A DNA stretch of 64,000 bases, taken from Allocoprobacillus sp002160865 (GTDB lineage Bacteria; Bacillota_I; Bacilli_A; Erysipelotrichales; Coprobacillaceae). Below the pieces are notes generated by a model. That model did not search any database and had not been told where the DNA came from. It saw only the letters and a program-made list of their open reading frames with translations. Location of the stretch: positions 992,001 through 1,056,000 of the forward strand of contig NZ_AP031415.1 in assembly GCF_042850985.1 (NCBI RefSeq), given 5' to 3'. Made by a program: the position numbers and the translations under genes. Within the stretch, counting starts at the first letter, position 1. Each line of letters starts with the position of its first letter. Shown one piece after another: positions 52,869 to 62,322 of this stretch.

Positions 52869-54667
52869 TCAACCGTCACTGATTTAGCCAGATTACGTGG
52901 TTTATCAACATCACAACCTTTAAGACAAGCTGTATAATAAGCTATAAGCTGTAAAGGAATGGCAACCAGAATTGCTTGTAATGTTGGTTCAACATCGGGT
53001 AAATAGTAAGTGTTTTGTACATTTTTAACTTCTTCATGATGGGTTGTAAGTAAGATCACACGGGCTCCTCTGGCAATCGTTTCTTGAATGTTACTGATTG
53101 TTTTTTGAGAAATATGAGGCTGGGTTGCGACAGCAATAACAACAGACCCATCTTCAATTAAGGCAATTGGACCATGTTTTAATTCACCAGCCACATAAGC
53201 ATCGGCATGAACATAAGAAACTTCTTTGAGTTTTAAAGCTCCTTCAAGCACACTGGCATAATCTAAATTTCTTCCAATAAAATAAGCATCATGCATATCC
53301 TTTAACATATGTGCATATTGTGCAAACACAGGTTCATCTTTTAAAATATTGTCCACATATTGAGGAATAAGCTGTAACTGCTTAATGACATCATCGTGAA
53401 CATCCTGATTTAAATTTTGTGCTATATAATAAGCTAATAAAATTAAAAGAACAAGCTGTGTTGTATAAGCTTTCGTTGATGCAACAGCAATTTCTGGACC
53501 AGCACATGTATACAATACATAATCTGCATCTCGAGAAATGGTGCTTCCTAAAACATTCGCAACAGCAAGAGTTGTGGCTTTCTTTTCTTTAGCTAAACGT
53601 AATGCTGCCAAAGTATCAGCGGTTTCTCCTGATTGTGATACAAAGATGGCTAATGTCTTTTCATCAATCAATGGATCATTATAACGAAATTCACTTGCGA
53701 CTTCACTTAACACGGGAAGATGAGCAACTTTCTTTAAAACATGAGCCCCACATAATGAAGCATGATAGGCTGTCCCACAGGCTACAAAATAGACTTTGTT
53801 GAATTTTGAAAAATCAATGTCTTTTAATTCATCTAAGACAATATGTTGTTGATGAATACGTCCTCTTAATGTTTCTGCAATGACATGAGGCTGTTCATGT
53901 ATCTCTTTCAACATAAAAGTATCATAGCCATCTTTTTTAGCTGCCTCTAAATCATAAGGAATTGTTGTTGAAGTTTTTTCAATCTTTTGTCCATCATGAT
54001 TGTAAAAATCAATATGATCACAAGATAAAACAGCCATTTCATAATCATTTAAAAAATAGACATCTTTTGTATACTCTAATAAAGCAGGAATATCACTTGC
54101 AGCGACATAGGCATCATTTGTTTTTCCAATGATTAATGGGCTATCCTTTTTCGCCACAATGATATGATCTGGTTCAAGTGTTGAAAGAATACATAATGCA
54201 TAACTTCCTTTGATTTGTTTTAATACTTTTTGTGTTGCTGCTAAAAGATCTCCTTCATAAAGACTATCCAAAAGCAAGACAACAACTTCACTATCAGTAT
54301 CAGATTGAAACTGATATCCTTTTTTGATCAGTTCATCTTTTAATTCACGATAATTTTCGATGATACCATTATGCACTAATGCGATTGTTTCATCTTGATT
54401 GGTATGTGGATGTGAATTGAGATTAGATGGTATACCATGTGTTGCCCATCTTGTATGTCCAATACCTACATGTCCATGTAATTGATGACTTTTCAGTTTA
54501 TTTTCTAAATTTTCCAATCTTCCCTTACATTTGATAGTGACTAATTGACTGTTTTCTAATGTTGTAATACCGGCACTATCATAACCACGATATTCCAATT
54601 TAGATAAACCTTGCATTAAAAAAGGCAAAGCTTCTCCTTTTCCACAATAAGCAGTAATTCCACACAT
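52865..54667 (-). CDS. glmS: Glucosamine-fructose-6-phosphate aminotransferase
   Basis: 600 residues from ATG 54667 so that Cys2 becomes the N-terminal nucleophile: MCGITAYCGKGEALPFLMQG. The glutaminase domain has GHTRWATHG, NSHPH and LVHNGIIENY; two SIS domains carry VACGTAYHA, SQSGETADTLAAL and the C-terminus KPRNLAKSVTVE. It makes glucosamine-6-phosphate for peptidoglycan. The leader carries a glmS ribozyme. Confidence 0.97.
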   Translation of the reverse strand: MCGITAYCGKGEALPFLMQGLSKLEYRGYDSAGITTLENSQLVTIKCKGRLENLENKLKSHQLHGHVGIGHTRWATHGIPSNLNSHPHTNQDETIALVHNGIIENYRELKDELIKKGYQFQSDTDSEVVVLLLDSLYEGDLLAATQKVLKQIKGSYALCILSTLEPDHIIVAKKDSPLIIGKTNDAYVAASDIPALLEYTKDVYFLNDYEMAVLSCDHIDFYNHDGQKIEKTSTTIPYDLEAAKKDGYDTFMLKEIHEQPHVIAETLRGRIHQQHIVLDELKDIDFSKFNKVYFVACGTAYHASLCGAHVLKKVAHLPVLSEVASEFRYNDPLIDEKTLAIFVSQSGETADTLAALRLAKEKKATTLAVANVLGSTISRDADYVLYTCAGPEIAVASTKAYTTQLVLLILLAYYIAQNLNQDVHDDVIKQLQLIPQYVDNILKDEPVFAQYAHMLKDMHDAYFIGRNLDYASVLEGALKLKEVSYVHADAYVAGELKHGPIALIEDGSVVIAVATQPHISQKTISNIQETIARGARVILLTTHHEEVKNVQNTYYLPDVEPTLQAILVAIPLQLIAYYTACLKGCDVDKPRNLAKSVTVE

Positions 54668-54699
54668 AAAATCTTCCTCCATATATTCAATTGATTATA

Positions 54700-54850
54700 T
54701 GATGAAGTGATGCCTGATGATATTTGTTTAATGATCACTCATTATTTTTGCTCATCGTTCAGGTAGCATCATACCTCCAGATCATCCGCCGAATCTTTCG
54801 ATAAATCTGGTCCTCGTCAACTTTGAAAAAAGTCCAGGCGCTTCATTTTT
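54700..54850 (-). promoter_or_regulatory. glmS ribozyme-riboswitch
   Basis: On the minus strand the conserved core is present: AAGCGCCTGGACT at the cleavage site (between about 54842 and 54841), AAAGTTGACGAGGA, TTTATCGAAAGATTCGGCGG and further P3/P4 hairpins (AGGTA/TACCT). It self-cleaves on binding glucosamine-6-phosphate and so lowers glmS expression. A minus-strand TATAAT at 54873-54878 is the likely promoter. The remaining DNA to 55014 is AT-rich promoter region for the divergent gene. Confidence 0.95.
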
Positions 54851-55014
54851 AAAAAACTCCATCAACAATGCTATTATACATGAAAGATGAAACAATAGTT
54901 TTCATATTTTAAAAATCACTTCATCACACCTATAAAATAAAAAAATAAAAAAATTTCGTTTAAAAAAAAGAAAAATGAGAAAAATATGCGTATATATATA
55001 ATAGGAGGGTTATT

Positions 55015-55536
55015 ATGAGTATACGTAATAATTTACTAGAAATGAATAAATCTTTAAAAAAATTAGAAGAATCAGGTGTTTATGATGTTGAAAAATATAG
55101 TTATGCCCTGTTGCATCAAACAAGTCAGCTGGAATATTTTTATTGTCATCTTGTTAAAGATGGAGATTGTAATCAGACTTTCTATCACGTACATAAAAGA
55201 CCACATATCCATGAATTGGCTTATTTTAATATTGGACGAGGTTTTCCTAAAGAATTAATGGATGGACATTGGTGTTATGTTTTAAAAGATATGGGATATA
55301 AGATGCTTGTTGTTCCATGTACATCTATAAAGAAAGATTCGACACCTGTCAATCCACTGTTTGAAAAAGATATTAAAATAAAAACTGATACACATATAAC
55401 ATATTGTCGTATTCAATTGAGTGATATTCGCTCAGTGGATATTCAAAGATTAGATTTAAGAAAGTCTTTTTATCAAGTTTTAACATCAAGAGAAGAAATT
55501 ATGACATTTATTGAAAAAAATTTATTTGATAAGTAA
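55015..55536 (+). CDS. Possible PemK/MazF-fold protein, 173 aa
   Basis: Helical N-terminus of ~50 residues, then a beta-rich part: HELAYFNIGRGFPKELMDGH, KMLVVPCTSIKKDSTPVNPL and CRIQLSDIRSVDIQRLD. The order 'Gly near start, VVP-TS, late SDIRSVD' resembles PemK/MazF-like RNases, but residues are too diverged to be sure and no antitoxin gene is seen. AGGAGGG precedes the ATG. Confidence 0.5.
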   Translation: MSIRNNLLEMNKSLKKLEESGVYDVEKYSYALLHQTSQLEYFYCHLVKDGDCNQTFYHVHKRPHIHELAYFNIGRGFPKELMDGHWCYVLKDMGYKMLVVPCTSIKKDSTPVNPLFEKDIKIKTDTHITYCRIQLSDIRSVDIQRLDLRKSFYQVLTSREEIMTFIEKNLFDK

Positions 55537-55578
55537 TCTTGATTCATGTATCATATAGGGATATATGGAGGGGATTTG

Positions 55579-56274
55579 ATGGAGGAATTTTTGAGTGGGT
55601 GTAGAAGATCTTTACCGATTGCTTTAGGATATTTTCCGGTTTCTTTTTCTTTTGGTGTTTTTGTGGCTTCAAGTGGCTTACCGTTAGGACTGGCAACTTT
55701 GATTTCTATAACAAATTTAACATCATCAGGACAGTTTGCGGGTGTGTCCTTAATGCTTGTTCAGGCATCTTATATGGAAACCGCTTTGACACTCTTGATG
55801 ATTAATGCACGTTATTTTTTAATGTCACTGTCTTTAAGCCAAAAGATTGATCAAAAGATGTCAACACTTGAAAGAATGGTGATTTCTTTTGGCATTACAG
55901 ATGAAACATTTAGTCTGGCATCATTAGAACAGAAGACTCTCTCTTTTCCTTTTATGTCAGGTTTTATACTGATACCGATTATTGGATGGACAAGTGGGAC
56001 ACTGGCAGGAGAAACATTAACCAATTTATTACCAGCCTCTTTACAAAATGCAATGGGACTCGCTTTATATGGTATGTTTTTAGCCATTATTATTCCTGCA
56101 TCTTCAAAATCACGTGCTATTGGAGAAGTCGTTTTATTGGCAGCTATTCTTTCAACGTTAATGTATGTGACTCCTTTGTTTCAAGGATTATCGAGTGGAT
56201 TTCAATTAATTATCGCAACGTTACTGGCAGCATTGTATGGCGCTTGGCGTTATCCAATTGAGGAAAAAGAATGA
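55579..56274 (+). CDS. azlC: AzlC family branched-chain amino acid exporter subunit
   Basis: 231 residues from ATG 55579 (GGAGGGG upstream). Family start SLPIALGYFPVSFSFGVFVA, then TNLTSSGQFAGVSLM, LLMINARYFLMSLSLSQKI and FGITDETFSLAS. Large membrane subunit; partner AzlD follows with ATGA overlap. Exports Leu/Ile/Val or analogues. Confidence 0.93.
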   Translation: MEEFLSGCRRSLPIALGYFPVSFSFGVFVASSGLPLGLATLISITNLTSSGQFAGVSLMLVQASYMETALTLLMINARYFLMSLSLSQKIDQKMSTLERMVISFGITDETFSLASLEQKTLSFPFMSGFILIPIIGWTSGTLAGETLTNLLPASLQNAMGLALYGMFLAIIIPASSKSRAIGEVVLLAAILSTLMYVTPLFQGLSSGFQLIIATLLAALYGAWRYPIEEKE

Positions 56275-56585
56275 TGACAAGTTATTTGCTGACGACTGTT
56301 TTAGTGATGGCTGTCATGACTTATTTACCTAGAATGTTGCCATTAACTTTTTTTAAAAAAGAAATTCATTCTCGCTTTATCCGCTCACTTTTATATTATG
56401 TTCCCTATGCTGTACTATCGGCTTTAACTTTTCCAAGTATTTTTTATGCAACTGGAAATATGGTCAGTGCTTTTATAGGAGGACTGGCAGGTATTTATTT
56501 TGCTTATCGACAAAAAGGGCTTGTTTTTGTAGCCTGTATGACAGTGATATGTAGTTTTATAGCCCAAATTGTGATCCCATTTTAA
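56271..56585 (+). CDS. azlD: AzlD family branched-chain amino acid exporter subunit
   Basis: 104 residues, four hydrophobic helices; MAVMTYLPRMLPLTFFKK, LLYYVPYAVLSALTFPSIF and GGLAGIYFAYRQKGL are characteristic. Overlaps azlC by 4 bp. Confidence 0.92.
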   Translation: MMTSYLLTTVLVMAVMTYLPRMLPLTFFKKEIHSRFIRSLLYYVPYAVLSALTFPSIFYATGNMVSAFIGGLAGIYFAYRQKGLVFVACMTVICSFIAQIVIPF

Positions 56586-56597
56586 ATGGGATTTTTT
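56573..56597 (+). terminator. Terminator of azlCD
   Basis: ATCCCATTT/AAATGGGAT stem spanning the azlD stop, six T. Confidence 0.85.
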
Positions 56598-56617
56598 CAT
56601 TATCAATTCAATTTCAT

Positions 56618-56641
56618 GACAGGAGAAAACCTGTCTTTTTG
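56618..56641 (+). terminator. Second hairpin-T-run downstream of azlCD
   Basis: GACAGG/CCTGTC, 6-nt loop and five T. It could be a back-up terminator or an attenuator ahead of the surface protein gene. Confidence 0.6.
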
Positions 56642-56706
56642 TTTAGCATGAAAGGAGGTGATGTAGACAAGAAAGTTATGTTTAGCCACAAAAAGGAGGG
56701 AAAAGG

Positions 56707-59700
56707 ATGAATAAACATAAACTATTTCATGGATTTAAAAAAGTTTTATTATCAATTTTATCTTGTTTATTTGCGTTAAACATAGGTCAAGTTCACGCAG
56801 CATCTTATGAGATGAACACCTACAATTATTTACCGGGTGTCACGACAAAAGATGGAGCCAAACTCAATGATGGTACAATCTTGGATGAAAGTGCCTATGA
56901 TGAAGGTGTGACTGTCCTTTTAACAACAAATGGACAGTATTTTTATTGTCTTGAACATGGTAAAGCTGTTCATGATGGAACACAGTATACACCTACTGAT
57001 ACGATTGATTTGATTGAGGAAGCACAGAAAAACAAATACTTAAGTGCTTCACAAAAAGAAATATTGATTAGTAGAGTTTTAAGTCTTGCTCCTACTAAAA
57101 TCAATGTAGAATACAATACGAGTGGCTCATTGAAAGCAGTTAAGGGTAATGCCTATCAATGGTATGCTGCTCAGATCATTGTATGGGAAATCATGGTAGG
57201 TGAAAGAAAGGCGGATGGCAGCTATCGAGGAGTCACAACGAGTGGGGCAACTTCTGTCTATAATGCATTGAACTGGGATAATGCAACAACCAAATCCAAT
57301 GTCAAAAAATACTATGATTCCTATAGTGAAACATTGGCTTCTTGGAGCAAGATTCCTAGCTTTGCTGCTAAGAGTGAAAGTTTAGCCAAGACTTATGAAA
57401 TGTCGGACTTTGATGACAGTCATTATTATATGGAGATGAACGATCAAAATGGTGTCTTGGATAGATATGATTTCAAATCTGATGGGCTATCATTTGATAA
57501 AAGCGGAAATATTTTAAAAATAACAGCCAATGCTTCTTTTGAAGATACTAAAACTGTTTCAGCAACCAACAGTCTAGATTTAAACAAAAGACAGCTTATT
57601 TGTCTGGACAGTTCTGAAAGCTATCAAAAAGTTGCCATTGCTGGAAAACTGGATGAAGCTTTACCAAGTGCATTCTTTAAAATCAAGATTGGAACGTCTG
57701 CTTTAAAGATTGCCAAGAAAGACAACAAAGGAAATTATATTTCAGATGTTCAGTTTAAAATCTCTTATAATGCCAATATGAATCCAAGTCTAGGCACATA
57801 TACAACTGGTAAAGATGGAACAGTAACCATCAGTCAATTAAAACCAGCCACTGTCTATATACAGGAAGTTAAAGTGCCAGATCATCTTGTTTTGGATTCA
57901 ACAGTTCATTCAGTCGAATTAAAAGCTGGGCAGACAGCTTCATTTACACAAACCAATAACTGGAAACAAGGTTATATTCAAGTTGTTAAGAAAGATAAGA
58001 AAACAGGTGAGATTGTCAAGAAAGCCGGAACGAAGTTTGAAGTATTAAGTGGCAATCAAGTTGTTTCAACAATCTCTACAAATAATGAAGGTATTGCCAA
58101 AACAGGTTTGCTTGATTATGGAACATATACGATTCTTGAAAAAAAAGCACCACAAAACTATGTCATTGTGACACTGGAAAAGAACCAAAGTGTGACTGAA
58201 AATGGCAAAACTTATGCCATTGAAATCTATAATGAACCTGTTTTAGGGAAAATTGAACTCGAAAAACAGGACAAAGAAACAGGTAATAGTGCACAGGGTG
58301 ATGCCACTTTAAAAGAAGCAGAATATGTCTTGAAAGCCAATGACAATATTCTCAGTCCGGCTGATGGTACAGTGCTTTATACAAAAGATGAAGTCATTTC
58401 TCAAAAAACAGTTGGTAATGGCGTTTGGGGCGATACAGGAACAAAGAAAACAGACAACAATGCGAAGATTTCTTGGTCTAACTTACCAATGGGAGTATAT
58501 CGTGTTGAAGAAACAAAACCAAGTGTTGGATATTTATTAGATTCACCACAGATTGTGTCATTGGCATCTTCCAATTCAACACAACAGGTTGTGACTCAAA
58601 ATGTTGTTTCTAAAGAACAGGTCATCAAAGGAAAACTTGAAGTCGCTAAGATGGGTTCTGATGGATCAAGTGGTATTACACAAGGTTTGGCAGGTGTTGA
58701 ATTTACAATCAAACTTTACTCAGATGTTCAAAAGAATGGATGGGAAAAAGCTAAAACGTATGATGTGCTCGTCACAGATCAAACAGGACGAGATACATCT
58801 GTTGATTTGCCTTATGGTATTTATCAAGTCAAGGAAACAAAGACACCAGAAAATTATTATGCCAGTGGTGATTTCTTTGTCACCATTGATCAAAATCAGG
58901 AAATTGAATACAGAATGGTCAACAATGCACCATTCAAGGCATGGCTAAAGATTGTTAAAACTGACCATCAAGGACAAAAGGTGACTTTATCTCATGCCAC
59001 ATTTAAGCTAAAAGATGAAGACGGAAATTATGTCAAACAGAAAGTCGGTTTAGTTTATAAAGACGAATGGACAACTGATGAAAAGGGGTATGTTGTCTTG
59101 GATGATATGGTAGAATCAGGAACTTATACCATTGAAGAATTGAAAACACCTGAAGGATTCTTAATAGGTGATGACATCAAGGTTGAGATTTCTTCTGATC
59201 GTCAGGACATCATTTTTGATGAAGATCATCAGCCAGTCATTGAAGTAACATTTGTCAATGAAAAACCAACAGGTCATTTGATTTTGCACAAGACATTTGA
59301 GTTAGATAAAGACACAGCAGTTGGTGGAGCCCAGTTCAAAGTGACAGCTAACAGCGATATCGTTGATCCAACAACTGGAAAGCTCATCTACAAAAAAGGT
59401 GAACCTGTCAATATGGACACTGCAACTGATGGTATTTATATGATTGATGAAAGTGGAAAACTGGAATTAAAGGATTTACCACTTGGAACAGATGGAGCAC
59501 AATATAAAGTTGAAGAAATCAAGACTGTTGATGGCTATGTACTTTTGGATGAACCTGTGATCTTTGTGTTTGAAATGAAAGACAATACAACGAAAGAATA
59601 TGTAGTGGAAAAGACAGTCAATAACAAGCTAACAGAAACATATTTCTCTAAGCAGGATCTTAATGGAACAGAACTCAAAGGTGGAGAATACACTGTGATA

Positions 59701-60822
59701 GATGCTGAAACTGGAGAAATTGTAGAACAGTGGACAAGTGATGGACAAACGCACTTAATTAAAGGACTTGTCATGGGAAAAGATTATATCTATCGTGAAG
59801 ATTTGACACCACTTGGATATACTTATGCCAAAGATGTGAAATTTACAATGTCCAAAAACAAACAAACGATTGTGATGAATGACACACAGGTAGATGTGAC
59901 AAAATTAGGTGCAGATGAAAAACCTGTCAAAGGAGCAACATTACAGGTGGTTAGTACCAAAACAAAGGATATTGTTGATCAATGGGTTAGTGATGAATCC
60001 AAACATCTTGTAGAAGGATTGAAAGTTGGTGAAACTTATATTTTACGAGAAATCAAAACACCTGATGGATATGTGACAGCTAATGAAATACCATTTACCG
60101 TTAAAGAAGATGAAGATATGCACTTATCAATGATTGATACAAGAGTCAGCGTTCAAAAGAAAGATGATAATGGCAATGTTGTTAAGGATGCTATTTTACA
60201 GATAACTGACCAGCAAAATAACATCATTGATAAATGGACGACAGATGGTACATATCATGTTGTTAAAGGGTTAAAAGCAGGTGAAACTTATACACTTACT
60301 GAAATCAAAACACCAGAAGGATATAAGAAAGCATCATCAATTGTTTTTACTGTGGATCAGACACAGGATATGATATTGACAATGACGGATGATCGTATTT
60401 TAACGGATATTCAGGTCAATAAGATTGATAGTCAGACACATCAAAACATTGTTCATAATGATTTTGAATTTACAATATATTCAGATGAAAAGTGTCAGAA
60501 TCCATTAAAGACAATCAAAGCCAATATCAATAAAGGAATAGTGACTTTTACGGATTTAGCATATGGTCAGACTGTTTATCTTAAAGAAACTAAAGCACCA
60601 CAAGGATATCAGTTATCTGATGAAGGTGTAAAAATAGTGATTGATGATCAACTTGAAGGTGTTGGAAACATTCATAGTTTACAGTATGAAAATACTAGAA
60701 TACCAGTGATTGTAAAAACTGGGGACTCATCCAATATCATGAATATGGTGATATTAGCTGGAGGAAGTCTTGGTTTGATGATCATGTTGAAGTATAGATC
60801 AAAAAAAGAAGACAATATGTAA
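56707..60822 (+). CDS. Large cell-surface protein: thioester domain plus about ten Cna/SpaA-type repeats
   Basis: 1371 residues. Signal peptide ~1-31 (VLLSILSCLFALNIGQVHA). Thioester adhesion domain ~35-230: Cys81 in FYCLEHG and Gln156 in YAAQIIVWE can form the internal Cys-Gln thioester that bonds covalently to host amines. From ~340 to 1330 come about ten SpaA/Cna B-like domains, each with a Lys-bearing first strand (e.g. IQVVKKD) and a late E-x-K/P motif (LEKKAP, VEETKP, KETKAP), typical of intramolecular Lys-Asn isopeptides. Repeats 7-9 (~976-1230) are a closer subfamily sharing WxSDxxxHLVxGL. The tail has IPVIVKTGDSS, a hydrophobic helix and RSKKEDNM: a sortase signal whose LP is degenerate. 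No sortase is nearby. RBS AAGGAGGG. Confidence 0.9.
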   Translation: MNKHKLFHGFKKVLLSILSCLFALNIGQVHAASYEMNTYNYLPGVTTKDGAKLNDGTILDESAYDEGVTVLLTTNGQYFYCLEHGKAVHDGTQYTPTDTIDLIEEAQKNKYLSASQKEILISRVLSLAPTKINVEYNTSGSLKAVKGNAYQWYAAQIIVWEIMVGERKADGSYRGVTTSGATSVYNALNWDNATTKSNVKKYYDSYSETLASWSKIPSFAAKSESLAKTYEMSDFDDSHYYMEMNDQNGVLDRYDFKSDGLSFDKSGNILKITANASFEDTKTVSATNSLDLNKRQLICLDSSESYQKVAIAGKLDEALPSAFFKIKIGTSALKIAKKDNKGNYISDVQFKISYNANMNPSLGTYTTGKDGTVTISQLKPATVYIQEVKVPDHLVLDSTVHSVELKAGQTASFTQTNNWKQGYIQVVKKDKKTGEIVKKAGTKFEVLSGNQVVSTISTNNEGIAKTGLLDYGTYTILEKKAPQNYVIVTLEKNQSVTENGKTYAIEIYNEPVLGKIELEKQDKETGNSAQGDATLKEAEYVLKANDNILSPADGTVLYTKDEVISQKTVGNGVWGDTGTKKTDNNAKISWSNLPMGVYRVEETKPSVGYLLDSPQIVSLASSNSTQQVVTQNVVSKEQVIKGKLEVAKMGSDGSSGITQGLAGVEFTIKLYSDVQKNGWEKAKTYDVLVTDQTGRDTSVDLPYGIYQVKETKTPENYYASGDFFVTIDQNQEIEYRMVNNAPFKAWLKIVKTDHQGQKVTLSHATFKLKDEDGNYVKQKVGLVYKDEWTTDEKGYVVLDDMVESGTYTIEELKTPEGFLIGDDIKVEISSDRQDIIFDEDHQPVIEVTFVNEKPTGHLILHKTFELDKDTAVGGAQFKVTANSDIVDPTTGKLIYKKGEPVNMDTATDGIYMIDESGKLELKDLPLGTDGAQYKVEEIKTVDGYVLLDEPVIFVFEMKDNTTKEYVVEKTVNNKLTETYFSKQDLNGTELKGGEYTVIDAETGEIVEQWTSDGQTHLIKGLVMGKDYIYREDLTPLGYTYAKDVKFTMSKNKQTIVMNDTQVDVTKLGADEKPVKGATLQVVSTKTKDIVDQWVSDESKHLVEGLKVGETYILREIKTPDGYVTANEIPFTVKEDEDMHLSMIDTRVSVQKKDDNGNVVKDAILQITDQQNNIIDKWTTDGTYHVVKGLKAGETYTLTEIKTPEGYKKASSIVFTVDQTQDMILTMTDDRILTDIQVNKIDSQTHQNIVHNDFEFTIYSDEKCQNPLKTIKANINKGIVTFTDLAYGQTVYLKETKAPQGYQLSDEGVKIVIDDQLEGVGNIHSLQYENTRIPVIVKTGDSSNIMNMVILAGGSLGLMIMLKYRSKKEDNM

Positions 60823-60858
60823 AAAAGATGCAGGGAGAAATCTCTGCATCTTTTTAAT
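60823..60858. terminator. Bidirectional terminator surface protein / ackA
   Basis: AAAAGATGCAG...CTGCATCTTTT with inner GAGA/TCTC pairing; A- and T-runs on both flanks. Confidence 0.8.
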
Positions 60859-62048
60859 TATAAATTTAATAAGCGTTTTGTATCTCTAGCAATCACAAGT
60901 TCTTCGTTTGTTGGAATGACATAAACTTTAATTTTTGATTCTGGTGCAGAAATTAATCGTTCTCCTTCACCATTTTCATTAGCATCATCATCAACAACAA
61001 TACCTAAAGCTTCACTTACTAATGATAAAATTTCCTTTCTTGCATAAGCAGAGTTTTCACCAATACCTGCTGTAAAGGCAATGGCATCACACCCACCTAA
61101 AGCAATAAAATATCTTCCGATATAAGCAATAACTCGTCTAAAGAAAATATCAATCGCAAGTTTTGCTCTTTCATTTCCTTCATTAGCTGCATTTAAGACA
61201 TCTCTAAAATCACTTGATACACCAGAAACACCTAATAAACCAGATTCTTTATTTAACATATGAATAACATCTTTCATATCCATACCAACTTGTTCAATTA
61301 AGTAGTCAATAATAGAAGGATCCAAATCACCACTACGAGTTCCCATCATAATTCCAGCTAATGGTGTAAATCCCATTGAAGTATTAATAGATTTTCCATC
61401 TTTAACAGCTGTAAGAGATCCTCCAGCTCCTAAGTGAGCAACAATGATTTTAGAATGTTCAGGATTTCCTAATTTTTCAATGACTTTTTGAGAAACATAA
61501 TAATGTGAAGTTCCGTGTGCACCATATTTTCTCACTTTATAATCAGTATAGAATTTATATGGAATTGGGTAGATATAACATCTTGGTTCTAATGTTTGAT
61601 GGAATGCTGTATCAAAAACAGCCACTGCTCCAGCATTTGGAATAGCTTCTTTAAAAGCATAGTATCCTGTTAAGTGAGCAGGATTATGTAAAGGAGCTAA
61701 TGATTTTAATTCATCAATTTTACTTACAACATCATCATCAATAATGGCAGATTCTTTAAAATAAGAACCACCTTGAACAACCCTATGTCCAACACCTTTA
61801 ATATCTTCAAGTGATGATACGATATTTTTTTCTAATAATGTATCTAATAATAAATGAACAGCTTCTTTATGTGTTGGAATAGGTAAAGTACGAACATCTT
61901 TTTGACCATTAAATTTAATTGTAAAAATAGAGTCTTCTAAACCAATTCTTTCAATCACTCCAGAAGTAATTACAGATTCATCATCCATTTCAAATAATTG
62001 GAATTTTAGTGATGAACTTCCTGCATTAACTGCAATAATTTTTGCCAT
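60858..62048 (-). CDS. ackA: Acetate kinase
   Basis: 396 residues from ATG 62048 with GGGAGG upstream; the longer open frame upstream is not coding. IIAVNAGSSSLKFQLFEMDD, GHRVVQGG, VFDTAFHQTL, HLGAGGSLTAV, GTRSGDLDPSI and FTAGIGENS are the standard motifs. It makes ATP and acetate from acetyl-phosphate, fitting a fermentative anaerobe. No pta gene is adjacent. Confidence 0.97.
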   Translation of the reverse strand: MAKIIAVNAGSSSLKFQLFEMDDESVITSGVIERIGLEDSIFTIKFNGQKDVRTLPIPTHKEAVHLLLDTLLEKNIVSSLEDIKGVGHRVVQGGSYFKESAIIDDDVVSKIDELKSLAPLHNPAHLTGYYAFKEAIPNAGAVAVFDTAFHQTLEPRCYIYPIPYKFYTDYKVRKYGAHGTSHYYVSQKVIEKLGNPEHSKIIVAHLGAGGSLTAVKDGKSINTSMGFTPLAGIMMGTRSGDLDPSIIDYLIEQVGMDMKDVIHMLNKESGLLGVSGVSSDFRDVLNAANEGNERAKLAIDIFFRRVIAYIGRYFIALGGCDAIAFTAGIGENSAYARKEILSLVSEALGIVVDDDANENGEGERLISAPESKIKVYVIPTNEELVIARDTKRLLNL

Positions 62049-62128
62049 TTTCTTATCCTCCCTTAATTCCCTTTTATTATAACATTTATTTATAAAAAAA
62101 CTAGAAAAAAATGTTTTATCAAAAATAT

Positions 62129-62156
62129 TTGTATTTTTTCTAAAAAGGATTATAAT
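62129..62156 (+). promoter_or_regulatory. Promoter of thiT leader
   Basis: TTGTAT (62129-62134) and TATAAT (62151-62156), 16-bp spacer. Confidence 0.65.
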
Positions 62157-62163
62157 AGAAAAA

Positions 62164-62246
62164 GGCCGGGGGTGCATTTTGCTGAGAAAGGTGGAAACCT
62201 TATCCCTTATGATCTGAACTGGGTAATGCCAGCGTAGAGAGTGCAA
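62164..62246 (+). promoter_or_regulatory. TPP riboswitch (THI element)
   Basis: Contains GGGGGTGC, GCTGAGA, ATGATCTGAACTGGGTAATG and CCAGCGTAGAGAG, the conserved TPP aptamer core. Placed before a thiamine transporter gene and followed by a terminator, so TPP should switch thiT off. Confidence 0.96.
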
Positions 62247-62259
62247 ATAATGAAATTGT

Positions 62260-62293
62260 GACTTTTTTACGTGGGTAGAAAAGTCTTTTTTTA
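62260..62293 (+). terminator. Riboswitch expression-platform terminator
   Basis: 11-bp stem GACTTTTTTAC/GTAGAAAAGTC with one G-T pair and a 7-T run. Confidence 0.88.
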
Positions 62294-62322
62294 TTTGTTG
62301 GCTGAATGAAAGGAGAAAAAAG

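Noticed and set aside
56648..56706. 20-codon ORF before the surface protein
   Set aside because: It has no upstream ribosome site and merely overlaps the next gene's RBS; kept only as a finding about the leader.
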